From: Lachnospiraceae bacterium
Lineage (GTDB): Bacteria; Bacillota; Clostridia; Lachnospirales; Lachnospiraceae
Assembly (NCBI GenBank): GCA_024403585.1
Contig: JAKSRN010000149.1
Location: 1-5,143, forward strand
DNA: 5,143 nt
Direction: 5' to 3'
Positions 1 to 5,117 of the stretch are shown one piece after another. The notes beneath the pieces are model-generated. The model was given only the letters and a program-made list of their open reading frames with translations, had not been told where the DNA came from and searched no databases. The position numbers and the translations under genes were made by a program. How positions within the stretch are numbered: the first letter of the stretch is position 1; each line of letters opens with the position of its first letter.

Positions 1-11
1 AAAAATGCAAA

Positions 12-42
12 AAAAGCACAGGGACGAAGCGCCTGTGCTTTT
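12..42 (-). terminator. Intrinsic terminator hairpin, probably ending the metA transcript
   Basis: An 11-bp perfect stem (12-22 pairing with 32-42, core GCACAGG/CCTGTGC) closes a 9-nt loop. Read on the minus strand, the stem runs into seven T (15-9), then GCA and five more T, which is a good rho-independent terminator. On the plus strand only four T follow the stem, so the minus direction is favoured, although weak bidirectional use is possible. It lies about 150 nt past the metA stop. It also sits only a few bases downstream of a strong minus-strand promoter, so it may instead end or attenuate a transcript starting there. Confidence 0.7.
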
Positions 43-51
43 ACGTTGTAA

Positions 52-80
52 ATTATAATAGCATTCTTTTCTTTTGTAAA
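52..80 (-). promoter_or_regulatory. Near-consensus sigma-A promoter with upstream A-tract
   Basis: On the minus strand there is a -35 TTTACA (75-80, 5/6 match), a 17-bp spacer and a perfect -10 TATAAT (52-57). Directly upstream, 86-100 is almost pure A on this strand, like an UP element. The predicted start is around 44-46. There is no gene between it and the left edge: the terminator hairpin at 12-42 begins within a few bases of the expected start. AT-rich DNA can create such matches by chance, but all three elements at optimal spacing is better than usual. Confidence 0.5.
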
Positions 81-100
81 GAATGTTTTTTGTTTTTTTT
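62..100 (+). terminator. Weak plus-strand terminator-like hairpin with long T-tract
   Basis: An 8-bp stem (62-69 with 78-85, only two G-C pairs) is followed on the plus strand by six T, a G and eight T. It could end a plus-strand transcript entering from the left, but no such gene is visible in the window. The same bases are explained at least as well as the -35 region and A-tract of a minus-strand promoter, so this is an alternative reading. Confidence 0.25.
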
Positions 101-101
101 C

Positions 102-143
102 TTAATTTATGCAATATAAAACTAATTTAATTAGTTCAGTCAT
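102..143 (-). CDS. Possible 13-residue small ORF downstream of metA
   Basis: The minus strand reads an ATG at 143, 13 sense codons (MTELIKLVLYCIN) and TAA at 102-104. It is preceded by AGGAG (150-154) at an ideal 6-nt spacing. It lies 49 nt after the metA stop, on the same strand and probably on the same transcript. The peptide is mostly hydrophobic and matches no family I know. A frame this short arises easily by chance; only the well-placed Shine-Dalgarno sequence supports it. It could be a translated microprotein, a regulatory ORF, a remnant of a longer gene, or nothing. The palindrome at 121-135 lies within it, which may be the real reason the bases look structured. Confidence 0.2.
   Translation of the reverse strand: MTELIKLVLYCIN
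121..135. repeat. Perfect AT-rich palindrome within a longer inverted repeat
   Basis: ACTAATTTAATTAGT consists of 7-bp arms around one central base. A second 5-bp pair, GCAAT at 111-115 and ATTGC at 142-146, flanks it. The arrangement could be a protein-binding site or a weak hairpin in the metA 3' UTR. There is no T-tract suited to termination directly after it. In DNA this AT-rich a short palindrome may be accidental. Confidence 0.35.
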
Positions 144-192
144 TGCTATCTCCTGCTAAAACTGCCTCTATCTTCTTCCGGCCTGCCTGAAA

Positions 193-1128
193 TTACTTGG
201 AAAACAGATCCGGAATTCCATACATATCGTATGGAGTCAGCTGGTATACATAGTAGTTCAGCCAGTTCAGATAGAAGTTTGCAGAATGAGAACGCCACAT
301 AAGAGGAGGTCTCTGTGTTGCATCATCATCCGGATAATAGTTCTCCGGCATTGCAACATTGTCCATACCTTTGGCGGTATCTCTCTGATACTCACCATCC
401 AGTGTGACTCTGTCATACTCCGGATGTCCCTGGATGAAGACTTTGCGGCCATCCTCTGCCATGCCAAGAAGAAAACCGGCTTTCTCGGATTCAGCCAGAA
501 CCATCACTTTACCGCTGTCTTTGATCTCCTGCAGGTTCACCTCTGTGTGACGGGAATGTGGTGCCAGGAAATAATCATCAAAGCCACGTACAAGCGGAAT
601 CTTACGATCATTTACCTTATGCCAGAACAGACCGGAAATCTTCTCAGGAAGAATGTGTTTCTTGATTCCATAGAAGTAGTAGAGGGCAGCCTGTGCTCCC
701 CAGCACTGGTACATGGTGGAAGTAACGTGTTTCTCTCCCCAGTCCATGATCATGGTCAGTTCCTGCCAGAAATCCACTTCCTCAAAATCAAAGAACTCGA
801 TCGGGGCTCCTGTGATGATCATTCCGTCGAAGTATCTGTCTTTTACATCATCAAAATACTCATAAAACTTGTTCAGGTGGCTCATGGACGTATTCTTGGA
901 CTCATGGCTGGATACCATCATAAAAGTAACATTCACCTGAAGCGGGGAATTGGATAAGAGACGCAGGATCTGCAGCTCTGTATCCTCTTTTTTCGGCATC
1001 AGATTCAGGATCAGAATCTCAAGTGGTCGAATATCCTGATGGATCGCACGATTCTCATCCATGACAAAGATATTCTCTTTTTCCAGAATCTCTTTTGCCG
1101 GTAAATCATTCTGTATTCTAATAGGCAT
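193..1128 (-). CDS. metA: Homoserine O-acetyltransferase (MetA/MetAA family)
   Basis: A cytoplasmic enzyme that acylates the hydroxyl of L-homoserine, the first committed step of methionine synthesis; O-acetylhomoserine is then sulfhydrylated. The 311 residues match the usual MetA length. The family's catalytic set is present at the classical numbers: nucleophile Cys142 (QCWG), His235 and Glu237 (QGHPEYD), and substrate contacts Lys163, Ser192 and Arg249. Residue 111 is Glu. In this family Glu111 goes with acetyl-CoA use and Gly111 (E. coli) with succinyl-CoA, so I infer an acetyltransferase although the family is often labelled succinyltransferase. The start is fixed by AGGAGGG (1135-1141) 6 nt before the ATG. 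It lies 111 bp after ligA and has its own promoter at the ligA end, so it can be expressed separately. The S-box riboswitch often found before methionine genes is not recognisable in the roughly 90-nt leader. Confidence 0.95.
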   Translation of the reverse strand: MPIRIQNDLPAKEILEKENIFVMDENRAIHQDIRPLEILILNLMPKKEDTELQILRLLSNSPLQVNVTFMMVSSHESKNTSMSHLNKFYEYFDDVKDRYFDGMIITGAPIEFFDFEEVDFWQELTMIMDWGEKHVTSTMYQCWGAQAALYYFYGIKKHILPEKISGLFWHKVNDRKIPLVRGFDDYFLAPHSRHTEVNLQEIKDSGKVMVLAESEKAGFLLGMAEDGRKVFIQGHPEYDRVTLDGEYQRDTAKGMDNVAMPENYYPDDDATQRPPLMWRSHSANFYLNWLNYYVYQLTPYDMYGIPDLFSK

Positions 1129-1155
1129 TGTATACCCTCCTGTTTTGTCATAGTT

Positions 1156-1206
1156 TCATAGTATTGGCAGATGTCCCGTTGCAACCGGAACCATGTTTTC
1201 TGTCAT
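1156..1206 (-). CDS. Possible 16-codon upstream ORF in the metA leader
   Basis: Within the predicted metA leader the minus strand encodes MTENMVPVATGHLPIL and ends 27 nt before the metA start. Two of its 16 codons are Met. The ribosome binding site is poor (GGAA about 5 nt upstream), and no alternative terminator/antiterminator pair is evident around it. I give it low weight; it is recorded because the leader of a methionine gene is where a leader peptide would matter. Confidence 0.1.
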   Translation of the reverse strand: MTENMVPVATGHLPIL

Positions 1207-1221
1207 TATTTCCAACTTCTA

Positions 1222-1250
1222 ATTATAGCACTGATGGCATCAGGCTTCCA
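1222..1250 (-). promoter_or_regulatory. metA promoter, extended -10 type
   Basis: On the minus strand TGCTATAAT (1222-1230) is a perfect extended -10 element. The -35 (TGGAAG, 1245-1250, 3/6) at 17-bp spacing is poor, as tolerated with an extended -10. The -35 lies in the last codons of ligA and the ligA TGA lies in the spacer. The predicted start is near 1215, giving a leader of about 87 nt. The spacer contains the inverted repeat CTGAT-n3-ATCAG, a possible operator. Confidence 0.6.
1231..1243. repeat. Inverted repeat between -35 and -10 of the metA promoter
   Basis: CTGAT-GGC-ATCAG is a perfect 5-bp inverted repeat with a 3-bp centre. It lies wholly inside the promoter spacer and overlaps the ligA stop codon. 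A bound repressor here would block RNA polymerase. The arms are short, no second copy is visible nearby, and the half-site matches no regulator I can name. Confidence 0.3.
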
Positions 1251-3195
1251 CTAATTTCAGAAAATCCTCCTCTGACAGAATCGGAATACCTAATTCTCTT
1301 GCTTTCTTGTTTTTGGAAGAAGAAGAGGTTACATCATTATTGATGAGGTAGGTGGTTTTTGCAGACACGCTTCCGGTCACCTTGCCGCCTAATTCCTCGA
1401 TCTTTGCCTTCAGTTCATTGCGGTTGGCAAAATGGTGGACGCTTCCGGTAATCACGAAAACTTTATCCTTCAGGATAAGCGTATTCTCGTCCACTTCTTT
1501 TCTTACTACAGTAAGAACCTCCATCAGGCGGTCAAAGATCTGACGGTTTTTGTCCATCTTCCACCAGGCAACAAAACCGGAAGCCAGTACCGGCCCGATT
1601 CCATCGATCATTCCAAGCTCCTCTTCATCCATTCCGCTGATCTTCTCCAGATCACCATGGGCAGCTTTGCAGATGATCTTTGCTGTAGTCACTCCGATGC
1701 CCGGAATTCCCAGGGCATACAGAAGTCTCTCCGGTGTTGTCTCCCGGCTCTTCTCGATACTTGCAAGGATATTCTCATAGGACTTGTCCTTGAAGCCTTC
1801 CATAGCCAGGATCGTCTCCCTGTGCTGATCCAGTCTGAAGAGATCTGCAAAATCTCTTACCAGTCCTTTATCAATAAACTTCTCCAGTGTATTCTCAGAG
1901 ATTCCATCCATGTTCAGTGCATCTCTGCTGACAAAGAGGGAAAATGCCTTGATCGTCTTAGCCGGACAATCCGGATTCATGCAGTGGAGGGTCTCTACAC
2001 CATTCTCAGAAAGGATCTCCGCTTTACCGCCGCATACCGGGCAGGTATCCGGGATGACCAGGTTGCTGCTTCTGGTACGGTTTTCCGCAATCTGCGGGAT
2101 GATCATATTGGCTTTATAGACCAGGATCTCGTCACCGATTCCCAGTTCCAGTTCCTTCATAATGCTGATATTGTGGACACTGGCTCTGGAAACCGTGGTT
2201 CCCTCCAGCTCCACCGGCTCAAAGATGGCTACCGGATTGATCAGACCTGTTCTGGACGGGCTCCATTCAATCTCCAGCAGGTGGGTTTCACGGGTTTCGT
2301 CGGCCCATTTGAAGGCGAAGGCATTTCTCGGGAATTTGGCTGTGGTGCCAAGGGATTCACCATAAGCAATGTCATCGTAAAGGGCTACAAGACCATCGGA
2401 TGGAAAATCATTGGTCTGGATCGCAGTGGCAAAATACTCCATGGCCTCGTCCAGAGTCTGTCCTGTCACAGCACGATATTCCACGCAGGCAAAGCCCTGA
2501 GAAGCCAGCCATTTCATCTGGCACTCCCTGGAATTCTCAAAATCCACGCCCTCTGCCTTCACCAGGGCAAATGCAAAGAACTGGACATGTCTCTCTGCTG
2601 TGATCTTATTGTTCAGCTGACGGACGGAGCCGCTGCAGAGGTTTCTCGGATTCTTGTAGCGGGCTTCCACATCCTCAATCTTCTCATTGATCTTTTCAAA
2701 ATCAGAATAGGTGATCACTGCCTCACCGCGAAGGATCAGCTCACCCTGGTAAGGGATCTTCAGGGGCAGGTTTTCAAAGACTCTGGCATTGTTGGTGACA
2801 ACCTCGCCTACAAGACCGCTTCCTCTTGTTACTGCCTTCTCAAGACTTCCGTTCCGATAGGTCAGAACGATGGTCAGACCATCCATCTTCCAGGACAGCA
2901 GGGTTTTGTTGCTTCCCATAAAAGAACGGAGTACCTCTCTGTCCTTTGTTTTATCCAGGGACAGCATAGCAGATTCATGCTGTTCCTTAGGCAGCTCATC
3001 CACTGCCGCATATCCAACATTCACTGTAGGAGAGTTGGCCATGATCATTCCTGTTTTCTGCTCCAGGGCCTGCAATTCATCGTACAGTGCATCATATTCC
3101 AGGTTACTCATGATCTCGCGGTCTTCCGCATAATATGCTTTGGACGCTTGATTTAATACTTCCACCAGTTCCTGTATTCTCTTTTTCTCATCCAT
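1240..3195 (-). CDS. ligA: NAD-dependent DNA ligase LigA (divergent form)
   Basis: It seals 3'-OH/5'-phosphate nicks in replication and repair, using NAD+ to form a ligase-adenylate. At 651 residues it is slightly shorter than E. coli LigA (about 670), with all domains present: Ia (1-60, YYAED...EYD), nucleotidyltransferase (about 65-310) with catalytic Lys103 in WKMDG, the RGE motif (Glu158), NPRN...VRQL (182-194) and AFKW (Lys296); OB fold (about 312-380); four-Cys zinc finger (Cys385, 388, 405, 410); helix-hairpin-helix region (about 415-550); and a C-terminal BRCT domain (about 575-651). By eye alignment with E. coli, three residues important for NAD or adenylate handling differ: Asp32 to Asn31, Glu113 to Ser101, Lys290 to Leu272. 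I recall the same WKMDG style in other Lachnospiraceae ligases, so it is probably a functional lineage variant. The ATG overlaps the end of rluF by 8 bp, suggesting translational coupling; its own ribosome binding site is weak. Confidence 0.93.
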   Translation of the reverse strand: MDEKKRIQELVEVLNQASKAYYAEDREIMSNLEYDALYDELQALEQKTGMIMANSPTVNVGYAAVDELPKEQHESAMLSLDKTKDREVLRSFMGSNKTLLSWKMDGLTIVLTYRNGSLEKAVTRGSGLVGEVVTNNARVFENLPLKIPYQGELILRGEAVITYSDFEKINEKIEDVEARYKNPRNLCSGSVRQLNNKITAERHVQFFAFALVKAEGVDFENSRECQMKWLASQGFACVEYRAVTGQTLDEAMEYFATAIQTNDFPSDGLVALYDDIAYGESLGTTAKFPRNAFAFKWADETRETHLLEIEWSPSRTGLINPVAIFEPVELEGTTVSRASVHNISIMKELELGIGDEILVYKANMIIPQIAENRTRSSNLVIPDTCPVCGGKAEILSENGVETLHCMNPDCPAKTIKAFSLFVSRDALNMDGISENTLEKFIDKGLVRDFADLFRLDQHRETILAMEGFKDKSYENILASIEKSRETTPERLLYALGIPGIGVTTAKIICKAAHGDLEKISGMDEEELGMIDGIGPVLASGFVAWWKMDKNRQIFDRLMEVLTVVRKEVDENTLILKDKVFVITGSVHHFANRNELKAKIEELGGKVTGSVSAKTTYLINNDVTSSSSKNKKARELGIPILSEEDFLKLVEA

Positions 3196-3898
3196 TTCTC
3201 TTCACCCTGACCCTTCTGAACAGTTCTTTTTTCTCCTCTTCTGTAAGCGGCAGACAGTCTCCGGCTTTCATATCATCCAGCCTGACATTGACTACCCTTA
3301 TTCGCTTCAGTGTCTGTACCTTTCTTCCGCAAGCCTGACACATCCTTCGGATCTGGCGGTTCAAGCCCTGTGTGAGGACGATGCGAAAAGTCACCTTGTC
3401 CACCGCCTCTACCTTGCAGGGGCGGGTAGTCACTTCCAGCTCCTTCAGGAAGACTCCTTTTCTCATCTTCTCCAAAAACTCGTCGGTCACAGGTTTGTCC
3501 ACCGTAACAATATATTCCTTCTCATGATTTTCCCGGGCTCTCATCATTCCATTGATCAGATCCCCGTCATCAGTCAGGATCAGAAGTCCTTCCGAATCCC
3601 GGTCCAGTCTTCCTGCATAAGTTACCCTCTCCGGATAGTTCAGATAAGCGATCAGGTTTTTCTTTTCCCTCTGATCAGCCGTACAGACAATCCCTCTGGG
3701 TTTATAGAGCTTCAGATAGGTTTTCTCTTCTTTACGGGAAATCACTTTCCCTCTGACGGTGACCACGTCTGTTTCTTCTGCCTGCGAACCGGATACAGCT
3801 CTCTGGCCATTGATCAGAACCAGTCCCTGCTCCACAAGTCGATCAGCTTCTCGCCTGGAGCATACACCACATTCACTCAGATATTTGTTTATTCTCAT
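3188..3898 (-). CDS. rluF: RluF-type 23S rRNA pseudouridine synthase (RsuA/RluB/E/F family)
   Basis: It converts a specific uridine in rRNA to pseudouridine; the E. coli RluF target is 23S U2604. The N-terminal S4 RNA-binding domain (1 to about 50, RINKYLSECGVCSRREADRL) is followed by the catalytic domain with GRLDRDSEGLLILT (96-109) and nucleophile Asp99. The segment QGLNRQIRRMC (177-187) favours RluF over RluB or RsuA, where this stretch differs. The start at 3898 gives 236 residues, begins directly with the S4 domain and has GAGAGGAAGG just upstream. Reading back to 3949 would add 17 residues that are not part of the family fold and lie in a terminator stem. The stop overlaps the ligA start (ATGGATGA), so the two are probably one unit. 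Exact target specificity is inferred from motifs only. Confidence 0.88.
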   Translation of the reverse strand: MRINKYLSECGVCSRREADRLVEQGLVLINGQRAVSGSQAEETDVVTVRGKVISRKEEKTYLKLYKPRGIVCTADQREKKNLIAYLNYPERVTYAGRLDRDSEGLLILTDDGDLINGMMRARENHEKEYIVTVDKPVTDEFLEKMRKGVFLKELEVTTRPCKVEAVDKVTFRIVLTQGLNRQIRRMCQACGRKVQTLKRIRVVNVRLDDMKAGDCLPLTEEEKKELFRRVRVKRNG

Positions 3899-3899
3899 G

Positions 3900-3911
3900 C
3901 CTTCCTCTCTC
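3900..3911 (-). promoter_or_regulatory. Ribosome binding site that decides the rluF start
   Basis: On the minus strand GAGAGAGGAAGG ends one base before the ATG at 3898; the AGGA core is 4 nt from the start codon. The in-frame ATG at 3922 has only AAAGAGAC upstream and the one at 3949 has no purine-rich site, which supports 3898. Confidence 0.7.
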
Positions 3912-3935
3912 TCGATGGCCATGTCTCTTTGAAAA

Positions 3936-3977
3936 GAAAGCCGCCTCAAATCAGTATTCCTGCTTAAGGCGGCTTTT
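3936..3977 (-). terminator. Intrinsic terminator after the membrane-protein gene
   Basis: An 11-bp stem (3936-3946 with 3967-3977, core AAAGCCGCCT/AGGCGGCTTT, with one G-T pair at its base) closes a 20-nt loop that can form a small CAG/CTG inner stem. On the minus strand it continues as TTTCTTTTC. It starts about 40 nt past the stop at 4019. It ends only about 37 nt before the rluF start, so rluF-ligA must be transcribed by readthrough or from a promoter overlapping the hairpin. The plus-strand tail (TTTTCTATAAATT) is also T-rich. Confidence 0.65.
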
Positions 3978-4018
3978 CTATAAATTCTTGAAATAATGCT
4001 GCAGATTTCTCTGACAGA

Positions 4019-4801
4019 TCAGCTTTCTGAAGACTGTAATTCCGGATGCTCTGCAAGTACCTGATTGAATTCTTTCTGTACTTTTTCGATCATTGCAGCC
4101 ACATTCTCGTCTGTCATCAGCTCTTCTATACGACCTTCTACAGCAGGATCCATATGGATATCAGAGGCCAGTCTCCAGTTTCCGTCTCCAATATCATACA
4201 CATAGAATTCTGTCAGGGCAGGGATCTTTACATCTGATCCAGCCACTGTATAGCAATAGGATACGAAAGCGATTCTTGATTTCTCATTCGTACCCTTGCA
4301 GGTGCGGACTTCTACGTCTGAATAAGAAGTGATCTGTGTATTCTCTGTTACAGCACGAGCATCATCATCGGAGAAGCTGTCTACACAGGCAGCAACTCTG
4401 ACCGGATCTTTGCTGGAAAGGCCATCAAAATAGCTCTTGATGAGGCTTGTGACCATACTGTCATCCACCTCTTTTGTGATCTCCTCTGCCTCTGGCTCCG
4501 GTGTTGTTGAAGGAGTAACAGAAGGTGTTGGTGTCACGGTTATTTCATGCTCCTTATCTGCTGCCTCCTGATCCACAGGATCCTTCACTGTTGGAATCGT
4601 CTGTACAGATTCTGTACTAGTCTCTGCTTTTACCGGAGTTTTTCCACCAAATCCTCCGGATACCAGTTTCACGATCAGTAAAGCAATTGCAATAATTACA
4701 AGAATGCCGCCAATCAGCATAAAATAGCGAAGATTATCGGAAATCCATTCTCTGACCGGATGCTCCGGCTTCTTATGTGTTCTTCTTCTGTATTCTCCCA
4801 T
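4019..4801 (-). CDS. Single-pass membrane protein with extracytoplasmic NTF2-like domain, function unknown
   Basis: I do not recognise a named gene. The 260-residue product has a basic cytoplasmic N terminus (1-25, RRRTHKK), one transmembrane helix (about 27-47, FMLIGGILVIIAIALLIV), a Thr/Pro/Glu-rich low-complexity linker (about 55-108) that looks like an extended wall-spanning stalk, and a compact domain (about 112-216). That domain starts with an amphipathic helix, continues with alternating beta strands and ends in GDGNWRLASD, a pattern typical of NTF2-like (SnoaL/DUF4878-like) folds. A charged helical tail follows (220-260). There is no lipobox, signal-peptidase site or catalytic motif. 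Topology is probably N-in, C-out. Such proteins may bind ligands or assist envelope assembly, but no role is shown here. The start at 4801 has AGGAG 5 nt upstream; the GTG at 4867 would add 22 residues without a good site. It sits between a tRNA and rluF with a terminator after it, so it is probably monocistronic. Confidence 0.8.
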   Translation of the reverse strand: MGEYRRRTHKKPEHPVREWISDNLRYFMLIGGILVIIAIALLIVKLVSGGFGGKTPVKAETSTESVQTIPTVKDPVDQEAADKEHEITVTPTPSVTPSTTPEPEAEEITKEVDDSMVTSLIKSYFDGLSSKDPVRVAACVDSFSDDDARAVTENTQITSYSDVEVRTCKGTNEKSRIAFVSYCYTVAGSDVKIPALTEFYVYDIGDGNWRLASDIHMDPAVEGRIEELMTDENVAAMIEKVQKEFNQVLAEHPELQSSES

Positions 4802-4806
4802 CTTGT

Positions 4807-4812
4807 CTCCTC
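4807..4812 (-). promoter_or_regulatory. Ribosome binding site that decides the membrane-protein start
   Basis: GAGGAG-type sequence on the minus strand (AGGAG at 4807-4811) lies 5 nt before the ATG at 4801. It supports this start over the upstream in-frame GTG at 4867. Confidence 0.7.
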
Positions 4813-4901
4813 TCGGATCGTTCCTTCTTCTAAAGTCAGGCAGACATGCGCATCCCTCTTTTACCACTCTCTATATTTCCACAACATCGAGGGAGGGGTA
4901 G

Positions 4902-4930
4902 CTTATGCGTGCTCAAATCGCCCCTTAAAA
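4902..4930 (-). promoter_or_regulatory. Weak candidate promoter for the membrane-protein gene
   Basis: TTTTAA (4925-4930, 4/6) and CATAAG (4902-4907, 4/6) are spaced 17 bp apart on the minus strand, about 100 nt before the start codon and after the tRNA terminator. It is the best pair I found in the 4802-4966 gap, but neither hexamer is strong. The gap holds no other recognisable feature. Confidence 0.2.
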
Positions 4931-4966
4931 CAGCTCCGTCATTTTTTTCTTCGTAATACGAAAATA

Positions 4967-4997
4967 GCTGTCCGGGACAGAAATCTGCCCGGACAGC
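4967..4997 (-). terminator. Intrinsic terminator of the tRNA-Arg transcript
   Basis: A strong GC-rich 10-bp stem (4967-4976 with 4988-4997, GCTGTCCGGG/CCCGGACAGC) has three more pairs inside after a bulged A, with a 4-nt loop. On the minus strand it is followed by TATTTTCG, a short U-tract. It lies 12 nt past the mature tRNA 3' end. Confidence 0.75.
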
Positions 4998-5009
4998 CAC
5001 ATCTGCATC

Positions 5010-5083
5010 CGCGTCTGGAGGGAATCGAACCCCCGACAACACGGTACCGGAAACCGTTGCTCTATCCCCTGAGCTACAAACGC
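5010..5083 (-). tRNA. tRNA-Arg (anticodon CCG)
   Basis: The minus strand folds into a full cloverleaf: acceptor GCGTTTG/CAGACGC (one G-T pair), D stem GCTC/GAGC with loop AGGGGATA, anticodon stem ACGGT/ACCGT with loop TTCCGGT, a short variable region, and T arm GGGGG/CCCTC with loop TTCGATT. The anticodon CCG at positions 34-36 reads the Arg codon CGG. The discriminator base is G (5010), and the next bases are GAT, so CCA is not encoded and must be added by tRNA nucleotidyltransferase. It is followed closely by its own terminator and preceded by an extended -10 promoter, so it is probably a single-gene transcript. Confidence 0.95.
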
Positions 5084-5117
5084 TAGTATTGCCGGTATGA
5101 TGCCGAACAACAGAGTA

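Noticed and set aside
286..957. A 223-codon open frame on the plus strand opposite metA
   Set aside because: Antisense shadow of metA, whose catalytic residues are all present on the minus strand; no recognisable motif or ribosome binding site supports it.
1129..1239. SAM riboswitch or T-box before metA
   Set aside because: The predicted leader is only about 87 nt and shows no S-box helices, no T-box sequence and no terminator hairpin; I could not run a covariance model.
1432..3156. A 574-codon open frame on the plus strand opposite ligA
   Set aside because: It lies wholly antisense to ligA, which has complete domains and motifs. The translation resembles no protein family and reflects codon bias of the real gene.
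3899..3949. Upstream start for rluF adding 17 residues
   Set aside because: It begins inside a terminator stem and lacks a Shine-Dalgarno sequence; the ATG at 3898 has one and starts right at the S4 domain.
4802..4867. Upstream GTG start for the membrane protein adding 22 residues
   Set aside because: The ATG at 4801 has AGGAG 5 nt away and gives a normal basic N terminus before the membrane helix; the GTG has no comparable site.
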